Made by a program: the position numbers and the translations under genes. A stretch of DNA of 64,000 nt from Cellulomonas palmilytica (lineage in GTDB: Bacteria; Actinomycetota; Actinomycetes; Actinomycetales; Cellulomonadaceae): contig NZ_CP062221.1 in NCBI RefSeq assembly GCF_021590045.1, positions 930,001 to 994,000 on the forward strand, written 5' to 3'. This document shows positions 48,301-55,300 of this stretch, one piece after another. The notes under the pieces were generated by a model, which was not told where the DNA came from, ran no database searches, and saw only the letters and a program-made list of their open reading frames with translations. The first letter of the stretch is position 1; the number at the start of each line of letters is the position of its first letter.

Positions 48301-50129
48301 AGACGTCGTACGAGCCTGTCGGCTACGAGGCGTCCGAGCCCGAGGCCGTCGAGCCCGCCGCGTACGAGCCGCTCTCGTACGAGCAGCCGAGCCACGAGCA
48401 GCCGAGCCACGAGCAGGAGCAGGTCGAGGAGCAGGCCGCGCCCGCGTCCTACGAGCCCGCGTCCTACGAGCCCGCGTCCTACGAGCCGGTCTCGCACGAG
48501 CAGCCGTCGTACGAGCAGCCGTCGCACGAGCCGGCTGCCTACGAGCCCGCGTCGTACGAGCCTGCCGCCTACGAGCCCGCGTCGTACGAGCAGGCGTCGC
48601 ACGAGCTCGCCTCGCGCGACGAGCAGGAGCCCGCTCCCGCCGCGTACGAGCCCGAGCAGCCGGCCGCCGAGGCGTGGTCCGCCCCGGCGCCCGTCGAGCC
48701 GGCCCCGGTCGAGCCCGCGTCCGAGGCGCCGCGCGTGTCCTTCACGTCGTACAGCGGCTACGCCGGCTGGTCCGGCGCCCGCCGCCGCGCCGCCGCCGAC
48801 GCCGAGAAGTTCGACTTCGAGCGCACGCTCGACGAGGCCCGCGCCTGGCACACGGGTGCGCAGCCGGTCGTCGCCGACGCCGCGCCCGCCGCCGAGCAGG
48901 CGCCGGTCGCCGAGCCGGCCTACGCCGAGCCCGTCGTCGAGCCGGTCTACGCCGAGCCCGTCGTCGAGCCGGCTGCCGAGCAGCTCGCCGAGCCCGCCGC
49001 CGACGAGCCCGCGTGGCAGCCCGCCTGGCAGGCGCCGTCGTGGGAGGCCGTCACCGGTGCCGTCCCGGTCGTCGAGGAGCCCGCGGCGCAGGCCGTCCCG
49101 TCCCTCGAGCCGACGGAGCCTGCCTCGTCGTTCGCGGTCCCGTCGCTCGTCGCGGACGAGGCCGAGCCGCAGGCCGAGGGTGAGCAGGTCTGGGCCGAGA
49201 CGACCCCCGCGTGGGGTGCGCCGGCGTGGCCGTCGCTCGCGGAGAGCGAGGCACCGGCCGAGGCCCCCGTGGCGCACGCCGAGCAGGGCTACGCGCCCGC
49301 CCCGGTGGAGCAGCCGTTCGCGCAGCAGCCCGCGCCCGTCGAGCCGGTCGCCCCGGTCGCCCCCGTGGCGCCGCAGCCCGTCGCCGAGCAGCCGGCCGCC
49401 CACGCCTGGGGTGCGCCCACCGGGTTCGGGGCGCAGGGCGTCTCCGAGCTCGAGCGTCAGCCCGCCGAGGAGAAGGGCTCGCGCAAGCGCTGGGCCGGTC
49501 TGTTCGGTCGCCGCAAGGGTGAGGCCGGTCCGGCCGAGTCCGCACCGGCGTCGGTGCCGACGCCCACGCCGGCACCCGCCCCGGCTCCGGCCGCCGGCTG
49601 GTCGGCTCCCGCGTCGGTCCCGCCCGAGTCGCCGGTCCGCACCGAGGCCCCCGCCTGGTCCGCGCCCGAGCCCCCGGCTCCGGCCGCACCCGCGCCGGTC
49701 GCCGCGGCGCCCGCGTCGTCGGGCACCTGGGCGCCGCCGGAGTGGGCCGCGAGCCGCCCCGCCGCCGCTGCAGCACCTGCGGTGGACGTCCCCCACCCGG
49801 CCGTGCCGCCGTCGGTCGCCCCGCGCATCGGGACGCTCGACGACAACGTGGCCGCGATGCTGGCGCTGCGCTCCGACATCCAGGAGCAGGCGCTGTCCGA
49901 GCTGAGCCAGCTGTCGGCGTACCGCCCGAGCGTGAACCGCTCCGGCGAGCAGCTCACGAAGCGTGTGCCGACGGCCGTCCCGGCCACGGCTCCCGAGCCC
50001 ACCGAGCCGGCCGCCCCGGTCCAGCGCGACGCGAACGAGCTGCGCAACCGGCTGTCGAGCTTCCAGTCCGGCACGTCGCGCGGCCGCCAGGCCGCCGGCT
50101 CCGGCGAGTCGCCGAGGAGCACGTCGTGA
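45303..50129 (+). CDS. cvnA: Conservon sensor histidine kinase-like protein (CvnA) with long Tyr-Glu-Pro repeat tail
   Basis: This 1608-residue membrane protein has TM1 at residues 10-30, an extracytoplasmic nitrate-sensor-like helical domain to about 300, TM2 at 303-322, a HAMP linker, then an ATPase module with LDHLATRMRRN, N box ELLENATVFS (about 515), G1 DHGLGM (547) and G2 QRLGLFVVGRI. After residue 620 come almost 1000 residues of Pro/Ala/Glu-rich disorder, including about sixteen YEP units (SYEPA, AQYEPA) between about 917 and 1115. Conserved-looking segments lie near the end (LDDNVAAMLALRSDIQEQAL). It is first of the four-gene conservon known from Streptomyces, where it acts with a small GTPase system. 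Confidence 0.88.
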   Translation: MLRRLGIRAKVLAVLAVPMLVLVLLGVYITVSAFDDLEEARATQSVTDTLRAYQPLGQAIDNEYVVSMTSGDPEVIAAAQAATDQALAEVRQKTKDLPLDRFPDALVQQFQSVQADYETTLPAARLAVERGGVSSVVRANFQTIENGQLELVAQLGEVFPNRDVAASVTAYRQLSQTSTDLVAELIQGSSLLGGVISPALGAVYQEKVDAVESARTQSAVALNRMSGLELKLPSGQPSSAFIAQRALLASGDQDAVAQVDPAAYVGEIETQTTQLVELAGTAIDHARSLADADVDAALQRFYLTIAATILAAGLSFLLALVVSRSIVNPLRRLTSAASDVRERLPRIVEQVATPGEQPDVQLDPIPVNSRDEVGRLAQAFNSMNATTVRVAQEQAALRGSIAEMFVNVARRDQVLLNRQLSFIDSLERTEEDPNTLANLFRLDHLATRMRRNAESLLVLAGIDSGRRLRDAMPLSDVIRTASSEIEQYDRVELDLQVDPHMLGFNALPAAHMLAELLENATVFSEPETPVTVTTGVSGQFVAVRIRDHGLGMTDEEIEAANAKILSSAAGDALGAQRLGLFVVGRIAQKLGAAVRLSKADGGTGTDTTVLLPASLFATTETSSYGAPASVEATMAQDAAVAPEVAPVDLAALTDGETSLGLPRRRRGDGSEPTADSAPIPVPQLSPSGLPTRGGGELPARPRKTFDENAIVLPETAVPTLSPDLSAAAPDWAPAVQQATSGSGLPSRAARASATPPPPAAPAPAAEPAAPKEDTPSIPSPAARAGLFSGFRTRNAIVEGGDGGVSDQVRAPWMSLGAHGLQPQQPAAPEVPALAADDDEPWTPESAQPVTEVPGLVPDDESAPEPAAEAAPAPVEQPWAPTFASDETQAFEPVTAEPVEAEQYAPAASDDQAYQPASYEPTPFGSSVEAPAEPSSFEPASSEPAQHEPAQYEPAQYEPAQYEPASFAADQAEVDEPEAAAPPSYEPASYEPASYEPSFEQTSYEPVGYEASEPEAVEPAAYEPLSYEQPSHEQPSHEQEQVEEQAAPASYEPASYEPASYEPVSHEQPSYEQPSHEPAAYEPASYEPAAYEPASYEQASHELASRDEQEPAPAAYEPEQPAAEAWSAPAPVEPAPVEPASEAPRVSFTSYSGYAGWSGARRRAAADAEKFDFERTLDEARAWHTGAQPVVADAAPAAEQAPVAEPAYAEPVVEPVYAEPVVEPAAEQLAEPAADEPAWQPAWQAPSWEAVTGAVPVVEEPAAQAVPSLEPTEPASSFAVPSLVADEAEPQAEGEQVWAETTPAWGAPAWPSLAESEAPAEAPVAHAEQGYAPAPVEQPFAQQPAPVEPVAPVAPVAPQPVAEQPAAHAWGAPTGFGAQGVSELERQPAEEKGSRKRWAGLFGRRKGEAGPAESAPASVPTPTPAPAPAPAAGWSAPASVPPESPVRTEAPAWSAPEPPAPAAPAPVAAAPASSGTWAPPEWAASRPAAAAAPAVDVPHPAVPPSVAPRIGTLDDNVAAMLALRSDIQEQALSELSQLSAYRPSVNRSGEQLTKRVPTAVPATAPEPTEPAAPVQRDANELRNRLSSFQSGTSRGRQAAGSGESPRSTS

Positions 50130-50211
50130 CCCCGGCCGTCGTTCCCACCATCGCCCCCGTCGTGGGGACGTTCGATCCCGCAGTCGTCGACTGCACCAGC
50201 AAGGAGGAAGT

Positions 50212-50661
50212 GTGACCGCGCTCAGCACCGAGGCAGCCAACTTCGGCTGGCTCCTGGACAATTTCGTCCGGACCGTGCCCGGCACTCGCCACACGCTCGT
50301 GGTGTCGGCCGACGGTCTTCTCATGGCGATGTCGGAACAGCTGGACCGCACCAGCGGCGACCAGCTGGCAGCCATCGTCTCCGGCATGTCGAGCCTGACC
50401 CGCGGCGCGTCGCGGCAGCTGCGTGCGGGGGAGGTGCGCCAGGCGATCATCGAGATGGACTCCCTGTTCCTCTTCCTGATGACCGTCTCGAACGGCTCCG
50501 TCCTCGCCGTGGTCGCCGACTCGAGCTGCGACGTCGGCCTCATCGGATACGAGATGGCCATGCTCGTGTCCCGCACCGAGGCGACGCTGACCCCGCAGCT
50601 CATCTCCGAGATGCGCGGCCAGCTCCCCGTCGACGGCGCTACCCGAGCCCCCGCCGTCTGA
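50212..50661 (+). CDS. cvnB: Roadblock/LC7 domain protein (conservon CvnB)
   Basis: This 149-residue protein has one roadblock/LC7 fold (FGWLLDNFVRTVPGTRHTLVVSADGLLMAMS, then LDRTSGDQLAAIVSGMSSL and SLFLFLMTVSNGSVLAVVADSSCDVGLIGYEMAMLV). Such proteins act as regulators or exchange-type partners of small GTPases, here the CvnD product. The GTG start follows AAGGAGGAAGT. It is 82 bp after cvnA. Confidence 0.9.
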   Translation: MTALSTEAANFGWLLDNFVRTVPGTRHTLVVSADGLLMAMSEQLDRTSGDQLAAIVSGMSSLTRGASRQLRAGEVRQAIIEMDSLFLFLMTVSNGSVLAVVADSSCDVGLIGYEMAMLVSRTEATLTPQLISEMRGQLPVDGATRAPAV

Positions 50662-50674
50662 GGAGCATGACTTC

Positions 50675-51052
50675 ATGAGTGAGCACATCGAGTACGTCGC
50701 CCGGACGGTACGGCCGTACGCCGTCACCGGCGGGCGCGTGCGCTCGGCGCGCTCCGACCTGCCGCTCGAGGCATTGGTCGAGGCGCTGCCGGACGCAGTG
50801 TCCAGCCAGGGTCTGCCTCCCGAGAGGCGTGCGATCCTCCAGCACGCCGCGAGCACGTACATCTCGGTAGCGGAGCTGTCGGCGCTGCTGCACCTGCCCA
50901 TCGGTGTCATCAGGATCCTGGTGTCGGACATGTCCGACCACCAGCTCGTGCGTGTGCACACCTCTCAGCCGGTCGAGGTCAACACCGGTGAGTCCCCCGC
51001 CCTGTCCCTGAGCGTGCTGGAGAGTGTTCTCAATGGCATTTCCGCCCTCTGA
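50675..51052 (+). CDS. cvnC: DUF742 winged-helix protein (conservon CvnC)
   Basis: This 125-residue protein is of the DUF742 family, the third conservon member. A predicted helix-turn-helix is in VAELSALLHLPIGVIRILVSDMSDHQLVRVH. The N-terminal RTVRPYAVTGGRVRSARSDLPLEALVEA is the family signature. It may link the membrane sensor to the GTPase and could bind DNA. A GAGGAG site is upstream, and its 3' end overlaps cvnD by 20 bp. Confidence 0.9.
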   Translation: MSEHIEYVARTVRPYAVTGGRVRSARSDLPLEALVEALPDAVSSQGLPPERRAILQHAASTYISVAELSALLHLPIGVIRILVSDMSDHQLVRVHTSQPVEVNTGESPALSLSVLESVLNGISAL

Positions 51053-51644
51053 CGCCGCGGTGGCCGCTCCGGCCGGAACCGCTGGCGCCGTAGCGCCCAC
51101 CACCGTCAAGATCGTCGTCGCGGGCGGGTTCGCCGTCGGCAAGACGACCTTCATCGGGTCCATCTCGGACATCGAGCCCCTCAACACCGAGGCCGCGATG
51201 ACCGAGCACTCCATCGGCGTCGACGACGCCGGCGGTGTGTCGGACCGCAAGACCACCACCACGGTCGCCATGGACTTCGGCCGCATCGCGCTGCCGGGCC
51301 AGCTGTGGCTGTACCTGTTCGGCACCCCGGGCCAGGACCGCTTCCTGTTCATGTGGGACGACCTGGTGCGCGGCGCGATCGGCGCCGTCGTGCTGGTGGA
51401 CACCGACCGCCTCGACCAGTGCTTCCCCGCGGTCGACTACTTCGAGAGCCGTGGCATCCCGTTCGTCGTGGGTGTCAACTGCTTCGACGGTGTCGCGAAG
51501 CACGCGCTCGAGGACGTCCGCGAGGCGCTCGCCATCCCGGCGCACGTCCCGGTCATGTACACGGACGCGCGTTCGCGTGCGGCCACGAAGCAGGCCCTGA
51601 TCGCCCTGGTCCAGCTCGCGATGGAGCGGCTGCGCCAGCGCTGA
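51033..51644 (+). CDS. cvnD: Conservon small GTPase (CvnD)
   Basis: This 203-residue Ras-like GTP-binding protein has the P-loop VVAGGFAVGKTTFIGS, the switch I-like stretch RKTTTTVAMDFGRI, and the switch II motif LYLFGTPGQDRFLFMW. NCFD takes the place of NKxD in base recognition. The absence of the usual Gln after DxxG, shared by the family, may give slow hydrolysis. The ATG at 51033 has GGAGAG 8 nt upstream. An alternative GTG at 51024 is possible. It is likely membrane-recruited by the CvnA-B-C complex. The P450 found as fifth gene in some conservons is absent. Confidence 0.9.
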   Translation: MAFPPSDAAVAAPAGTAGAVAPTTVKIVVAGGFAVGKTTFIGSISDIEPLNTEAAMTEHSIGVDDAGGVSDRKTTTTVAMDFGRIALPGQLWLYLFGTPGQDRFLFMWDDLVRGAIGAVVLVDTDRLDQCFPAVDYFESRGIPFVVGVNCFDGVAKHALEDVREALAIPAHVPVMYTDARSRAATKQALIALVQLAMERLRQR

Positions 51645-51662
51645 CCAGCGCTGCTCGACGCA

Positions 51663-51702
51663 CCGACGGCCGGTCACCCTCTCGGGGGTGGTCGGCCGTC
51701 GG
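51663..51702. terminator. Hairpin terminator after the conservon
   Basis: A stem of about 15 bp, CCGACGGCCGG...CCGGCCGTCGG in form with two mismatches, and a short loop lie just after cvnD. Confidence 0.65.
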
Positions 51703-51752
51703 CATTCGTGGGATCGCGCGTGCGCCGTGTCCCGCGCCTGCCGGTTTGCGTG

Positions 51753-51758
51753 GATCAT
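51753..51758 (+). promoter_or_regulatory. -10-like GATCAT before the PIN gene
   Basis: It ends 6 nt before the GTG at 51765, with no ribosome site. Confidence 0.35.
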
Positions 51759-51764
51759 GGGACC

Positions 51765-52223
51765 GTGCCCAGGCCCGACGACGACCGTGCGCGCGTCTAC
51801 GCGGACGGGTCGGCGCTGTCCCGGTACCTGCCCGGGGCGCCGCACCGCGCGGAGTGGCTCGTGTGGGCGCGGCGCAACGGTCCGCGGCTGCTGACGACGC
51901 AGGTCGGGGTGAGCGAGCTGCGCGGGACGGCGCGCATGCACGACCACGACGCGCGTGACGTCGCGCAGCGCGCGCTGGGTGAGATCGAGGTCGTGCGCCT
52001 GTCGGACCAGGCGGTGAGCCGTGCGACGGACGTCGCGGGGGTGCTGCCGCCGTTCGTCGCGGTCCACGCGGGTGCGGCGCTGACGCACCCGGACGTCGTC
52101 GCGGTCGCCACGTACGACCCGCGGCTCGCGCGGGTCGCCGCGCTGTACCGGCTCGACGTCGTGTCGCCGGGCCTGCCGGACCGGTGGTGGGAGCGCGACG
52201 GGACGCCGTTCCTGGCGTCCTGA
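51765..52223 (+). CDS. PIN domain protein (VapC-like, no antitoxin seen)
   Basis: This 152-residue protein fits the PIN nuclease fold: first acidic residue in VYADGSALSRYL, second in VGVSELRGTA, and the C-terminal acidic part in HAGAALTHPDVVAVATYDPRLARVAALYRLDVVSPG. Such enzymes cut RNA with Mg. No VapB-type antitoxin gene is adjacent on either side, so it may be an orphan or act in RNA processing. The C-terminal PDRWWERDGTPFLAS extends past the fold. Confidence 0.75.
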   Translation: MPRPDDDRARVYADGSALSRYLPGAPHRAEWLVWARRNGPRLLTTQVGVSELRGTARMHDHDARDVAQRALGEIEVVRLSDQAVSRATDVAGVLPPFVAVHAGAALTHPDVVAVATYDPRLARVAALYRLDVVSPGLPDRWWERDGTPFLAS

Positions 52224-52270
52224 CGAGGTGCCCGACGACGACGGGGTGACCCGGCGCTCGTCGGACGTGG

Positions 52271-52308
52271 CACGTCGCCGGTGCACTGCCGCATGCACCG
52301 GCGACGTG
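52271..52308. terminator. Bidirectional hairpin between PIN and secreted protein genes
   Basis: A perfect 15-bp stem CACGTCGCCGGTGCA (52271-52285) with its complement at 52294-52308 and an 8-nt loop separates two convergent genes. Confidence 0.75.
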
Positions 52309-52319
52309 GGGTGGTGCGG

Positions 52320-52895
52320 TCACTCGAACCGCAGCACGCTCAGCGTCCAGTCGTCGATCCAGCCGCTGTCGGTGGCGGGCCCGCCGGTGGTCTTCACCTT
52401 CACCTGGATGCGGTGGGTGCCCTTCTTGATCTTCGTGCAGAACTGCGCGCTGGTGCCCATGTACTTCGCCTGCGACGTGAAGGCGTACGGGCTGCCGTTG
52501 TTGGCGTAGGGCTGGATGGGCACGTTGTTGTCGTGCACCTCGAGACCGAGCCAGCCGGTACCGGTGTAGTAGCTCTCCGCGCTGAACGTGATGAGCAGCG
52601 TGTCGTAGCCGGTGGCGGGGCCGTACACCACGACGCCTGCGCCGGGCACGTTGCGGTTGGCGTTCGACGTCCCCGCGAACGAGAACGGGTCGGCCTGGGT
52701 GCGGGTCTGCAGGCGCTTGTGGACGCCTCCGTCACAGACCTTGGGAGTCGTCGCGTTGATGGTGGCGCTCTGCGGCTTGGTGGCCGTGACGTCGTTGTCG
52801 CCGGACGCGCCGTAGGACGGGGCGAGGACGGCGGCACCGAGGCCGAGCAGCATGACCGTGCTGATGCCGACCGCGGTGGAGGTGGACTTCTTCAT
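52320..52895 (-). CDS. Small secreted protein, unknown function
   Basis: This 191-residue protein has a signal peptide: basic MKKSTSTAVG, a hydrophobic stretch and a likely cleavage after AVLAPSYGA. The mature part is rich in beta-forming Tyr, Thr, Gly and Asn with two Cys (in PKVCDGGV and QFCTKIKKG) that could form a disulfide. It resembles a beta-sandwich or carbohydrate-binding-like module, e.g. YYTGTGWLGLEVHDNN, but I do not recognise a family. AGGGGA precedes the ATG. The gene lies just left of the integration site. Confidence 0.6.
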   Translation of the reverse strand: MKKSTSTAVGISTVMLLGLGAAVLAPSYGASGDNDVTATKPQSATINATTPKVCDGGVHKRLQTRTQADPFSFAGTSNANRNVPGAGVVVYGPATGYDTLLITFSAESYYTGTGWLGLEVHDNNVPIQPYANNGSPYAFTSQAKYMGTSAQFCTKIKKGTHRIQVKVKTTGGPATDSGWIDDWTLSVLRFE

Positions 52896-53071
52896 GGCAA
52901 TCCCCTGACTGTCGTGCGGCCCTGGAGGGGAGCCGCGTGCAACTGAGGTGGCCCGCGCGAGAGCGGGAGATACGTCCGCGGGGCCGCGGTCGTGCGGGGT
53001 GCGGTGGCCGGCTCGTCACGACGAGCGAGCGCGCAGGTCAGGAGTGCCGGGGGCTGTGGGACACTCGTGGC

Positions 53072-53089
53072 CGCCGGTCGCGACCGGCG
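53072..53089. promoter_or_regulatory. 18-bp perfect palindrome abutting tRNA-Ser
   Basis: CGCCGGTCGCGACCGGCG ends 1 bp before the mature tRNA 5' end. It may be a processing or anti-read-through hairpin in the tRNA leader. The tRNA promoter -10 is probably GACACT near 53060. The remainder of 52896-53071 shows nothing recognisable beyond the secreted protein's upstream region. Confidence 0.4.
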
Positions 53090-53090
53090 T

Positions 53091-53181
53091 GGAGGGCTGG
53101 CTGAGCGGCCGAAAGCGACGGTCTTGAAAACCGTTAGGGCGGGACCTCTCGTCCTCAAGGGTTCGAATCCCTTGCCCTCCG
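53091..53181 (+). tRNA. tRNA-Ser (anticodon UGA)
   Basis: The acceptor stem GGAGGGC (53091-53097) pairs with GCCCTCC (53174-53180), with discriminator G at 53181. The anticodon stem ACGGT/ACCGT flanks loop CTTGAAA with anticodon TGA at 53125-53127. A long variable arm (GGGCGGGACCTCTCGTCC) marks the serine class, and the T arm is GGGTTCGAATCCC. CCA is not encoded. It is the likely attachment site of the integrative element to the right, whose att core should lie in the T arm to 3' end. Confidence 0.96.
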
Positions 53182-53195
53182 CCGAGCAGTGTCTA

Positions 53196-53407
53196 CGCAG
53201 GTCAGAGCGCGTATTCGCGCCTGGTGCACCGCTTGGGGCGGTTGGCTGCACGTTGCCGGATACGGCCTCTGACAGCCCGTGAGCGGTTGTCAATGGTTGT
53301 CAGATGGTTGTCAGATCGACCCGCGCGTCCAGTGGGCGGGCGTGCTCGATCCCGGCATGTGAGCCCGGGCCGGTCGCTCAGACGGGTGAATTCGCAGGTC
53401 AGAGCGC
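53196..53407. repeat. 15-bp direct repeat flanking the integrase attachment region
   Basis: CGCAGGTCAGAGCGC occurs at 53196-53210, just past the tRNA, and at 53393-53407, just before the integrase stop. The 182-bp interval between also holds the arm-type repeats. It may mark att structure or an earlier insertion. Confidence 0.6.
53285..53314. repeat. Three phased repeats of TGGTTGTCAG, candidate integrase arm sites
   Basis: GGTTGTCA is repeated at 53285, 53295 and 53306, that is every 10-11 bp, one helical turn. A fourth copy is at 54828-54837 on the other side of the integrase gene. The arrangement fits arm-type binding sites of a tyrosine integrase. Confidence 0.5.
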
Positions 53408-53412
53408 CTGCG

Positions 53413-54807
53413 TCAGCCCTCGATCGAGGCGAGGTGCGCGTCCAGCTGGGCGAGAGCGGCGTCCTGCGTGTCCCGGGTCGTCGTCACGTAGCGCTGCGTG
53501 ACCGCGATCGTGGAGTGCCCGAGCATCGCCTGCACGGTGGTCAGAGGCACGCCGGCTGCGACCAGGTGTGTCGCAGCGGTGTGTCGGGCAGCGTGGACGT
53601 CCCGACCGATGCTGGAAACCCCGGCGCCCTCGCATGCCGCGTGCCATACGGCGTTGTCCACGGCGGGGGTCACGTGTCCGCCCCTCGGGTGCCGGATCAC
53701 GAGGTCGGCGTCCGCGATCGGGTAGACCCGCATCGCACGCGAGCGTGCGAGGCGCTGCGTCTCGCGCTGGGCGACCGGGGGAGCGTCCACCGGGTGCTGC
53801 TGCGCGTAGAGCTCCGCGAGCATCCCTGCCTCTCGCTCGCCCACGCGCACGTACCGGACGCGCTTGCTCTTCGTCGTCGCGACGATGCGCGTCTCCGCGT
53901 CGATCCGCTGCGGGCACCAGTACGCGGTCACCGCTTTCGCGCGTGGGTTCAGGACGCGTGCCGACACCGTGCACGGGCTGGTGTCGGGGTCCGGCCAATC
54001 ACCCGCGCACCCGTGGCGGTGTTCGGTCTTGCGGAGCTGCTGGCGCACGGTGATCGTCCGAGCGGCCAGGTCGATCGCATCCCAGGTCAGACCGAGGAGC
54101 TCCGCCTGCCGGAGCCCCACGCTAAATGCCAGCCGCCAGCGCACCTGGTAGGCGAGATGGTCGGCGTATCTCGTGGCGATCCAGCGCTCGAACCGCCGCA
54201 TTTCCGGGACGGTCAGCGCACGTTCCACGGGGCTGAGGTCAGCTACCCGTCCGACCGCCTCGACGGACTCGGACGGCGTCGGGATGCCCGCCATGGGGTC
54301 TGCGGGGAGCCAGCCGCGCACGACGGCGTACCGGAACGCCGAGGTGAGCCGCGAGTGCACCTTGCGCTGGGTCGAGACGCTCAACGTCCCGCCGCGCCGT
54401 GAGCGTTTCTTGGCGAGGTCGACGAAGTACCTGCGGAGCCGCGCATGGGTGAGCGCTTCGAGCTTGATCGCACCGAGGTCGTCCAGCACGTGCGTGCGGA
54501 TGACCGACTCGTAGTCGAGCCACTGGTCACGCTGGACCGGCTGCTCGGTGAACGTCCATGCGACGGCTGAGCGGTCGAGCTCGGGGTCCTTTTCGCTTAG
54601 CCAGCGTCCGAGCAGCATCCGCACATCGCTCGGGCGGTCCCCGGTGGGCATTTCGCTCGGGGGAGTGGCGCGGAACTCGGCGGCGCGCGCGTCGGCCTCG
54701 GCCTCGGTGGCGCCGTAGAGGTATTTCCGCTTGTCCGCGCCCGTGACGGGGTCGGTGTAGCGGACAGATGCGACCCAGCGCCGTGTCGACTCGACGTACG
54801 TTGCCAC
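53413..54807 (-). CDS. Tyrosine recombinase / phage-type integrase
   Basis: This 464-residue site-specific recombinase has an N-terminal arm-binding region (TYVESTRRWVASVRYTDPVTG), a SAM-like core-binding domain (about 95-190), and a catalytic domain with Arg in FSVGLRQAELLGL, HxxR in VHAARHTAATHL, His in MLGHSTIAVTQ and nucleophile Tyr in QRYVTTTRD. A GTG start is used. The stop is about 230 bp from tRNA-Ser, the normal layout for integration into a tRNA 3' end. It is closest in style to actinomycete plasmid/phage integrases. It should act with the adjacent excisionase. Confidence 0.92.
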   Translation of the reverse strand: MATYVESTRRWVASVRYTDPVTGADKRKYLYGATEAEADARAAEFRATPPSEMPTGDRPSDVRMLLGRWLSEKDPELDRSAVAWTFTEQPVQRDQWLDYESVIRTHVLDDLGAIKLEALTHARLRRYFVDLAKKRSRRGGTLSVSTQRKVHSRLTSAFRYAVVRGWLPADPMAGIPTPSESVEAVGRVADLSPVERALTVPEMRRFERWIATRYADHLAYQVRWRLAFSVGLRQAELLGLTWDAIDLAARTITVRQQLRKTEHRHGCAGDWPDPDTSPCTVSARVLNPRAKAVTAYWCPQRIDAETRIVATTKSKRVRYVRVGEREAGMLAELYAQQHPVDAPPVAQRETQRLARSRAMRVYPIADADLVIRHPRGGHVTPAVDNAVWHAACEGAGVSSIGRDVHAARHTAATHLVAAGVPLTTVQAMLGHSTIAVTQRYVTTTRDTQDAALAQLDAHLASIEG

Positions 54808-54827
54808 GGGTGAACGCTATCGGTCTG

Positions 54828-54837
54828 TGGTTGTCAG
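54828..54837. repeat. Fourth TGGTTGTCAG copy
   Basis: It lies between the integrase start and the excisionase gene and is identical to the copies at 53294-53303 and 53305-53314. Confidence 0.5.
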
Positions 54838-54860
54838 TGTCCGCGGCCCACGCCGGCTGG

Positions 54861-55181
54861 TCACCATCGGAGTTGTGACCCGGGGAGCCCGGCCCGCTCG
54901 GTCGTCCTCGACGGGCGGCGCTTGGGCGCGGGCGGGTCGGCCATCCATCCGATGACCTCGTGCTCGAGGAGCCTGGGTGCGCGGGGGAGTCCGTACCGGC
55001 CGATGTGCCCGTCTCGCAGGGCGCGCTCGATGGTGGTCCTGCTGTACCCGGTCATCGCGCAGACCTGCGGGATGGTGAGATACCGGAAGGTGGGCTCGTC
55101 GTCGAGTACGGCGGGGCGCAGCGCGACGATGGGTGCGGGCTGGTGCCCGACCGTCGTCCGGAGTGCTGCACGAGAGGCCAT
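54861..55181 (-). CDS. Excisionase-like helix-turn-helix protein
   Basis: This 106-residue protein has a winged helix of the MerR/excisionase type: FRYLTIPQVCAMTGYSRTTIERALRDGHIGRYGLPRAP, then LLEHEVIGWM, which is the usual helix-strand order for Xis proteins. A basic C-terminal tail follows. It precedes the integrase on the same strand, 53 bp from its start, as is normal for int-xis pairs. The ATG at 55181 is chosen by domain limits. A longer start is possible. Confidence 0.75.
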   Translation of the reverse strand: MASRAALRTTVGHQPAPIVALRPAVLDDEPTFRYLTIPQVCAMTGYSRTTIERALRDGHIGRYGLPRAPRLLEHEVIGWMADPPAPKRRPSRTTERAGLPGSQLRW

Positions 55182-55251
55182 GCCTACGATCTTCCGGACG
55201 GGATATACAGGCATTCCGCCCGCTGGCAGACACACCGGGCGTTCTCGACAT

Positions 55252-55265
55252 GTGACGTGCGTCAC
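55252..55265. promoter_or_regulatory. Palindrome GTGACG-TG-CGTCAC, candidate operator
   Basis: This 14-bp perfect palindrome lies between the leftward excisionase-integrase unit and the rightward genes, where an element repressor would act. Confidence 0.4.
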
Positions 55266-55288
55266 CGTACATGCGTTCGATCTCGACC

Positions 55289-55294
55289 TACGCT
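55289..55294 (+). promoter_or_regulatory. -10 element TACGCT, leaderless start
   Basis: It ends 6 nt before the ATG at 55301. Confidence 0.45.
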
Positions 55295-55300
55295 AGCCCC

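Noticed and set aside
48050..48650. Possible CRISPR array
   Set aside because: The repeats are in frame, short, adjacent and vary as codons for YEP units; there are no spacers and no cas genes.
45204..50603. Very long minus-strand open frame opposite the conservon genes
   Set aside because: It is the low-complexity, Arg/Gly/Leu-rich antisense of cvnA in GC-rich DNA, with no domain and no start signal.
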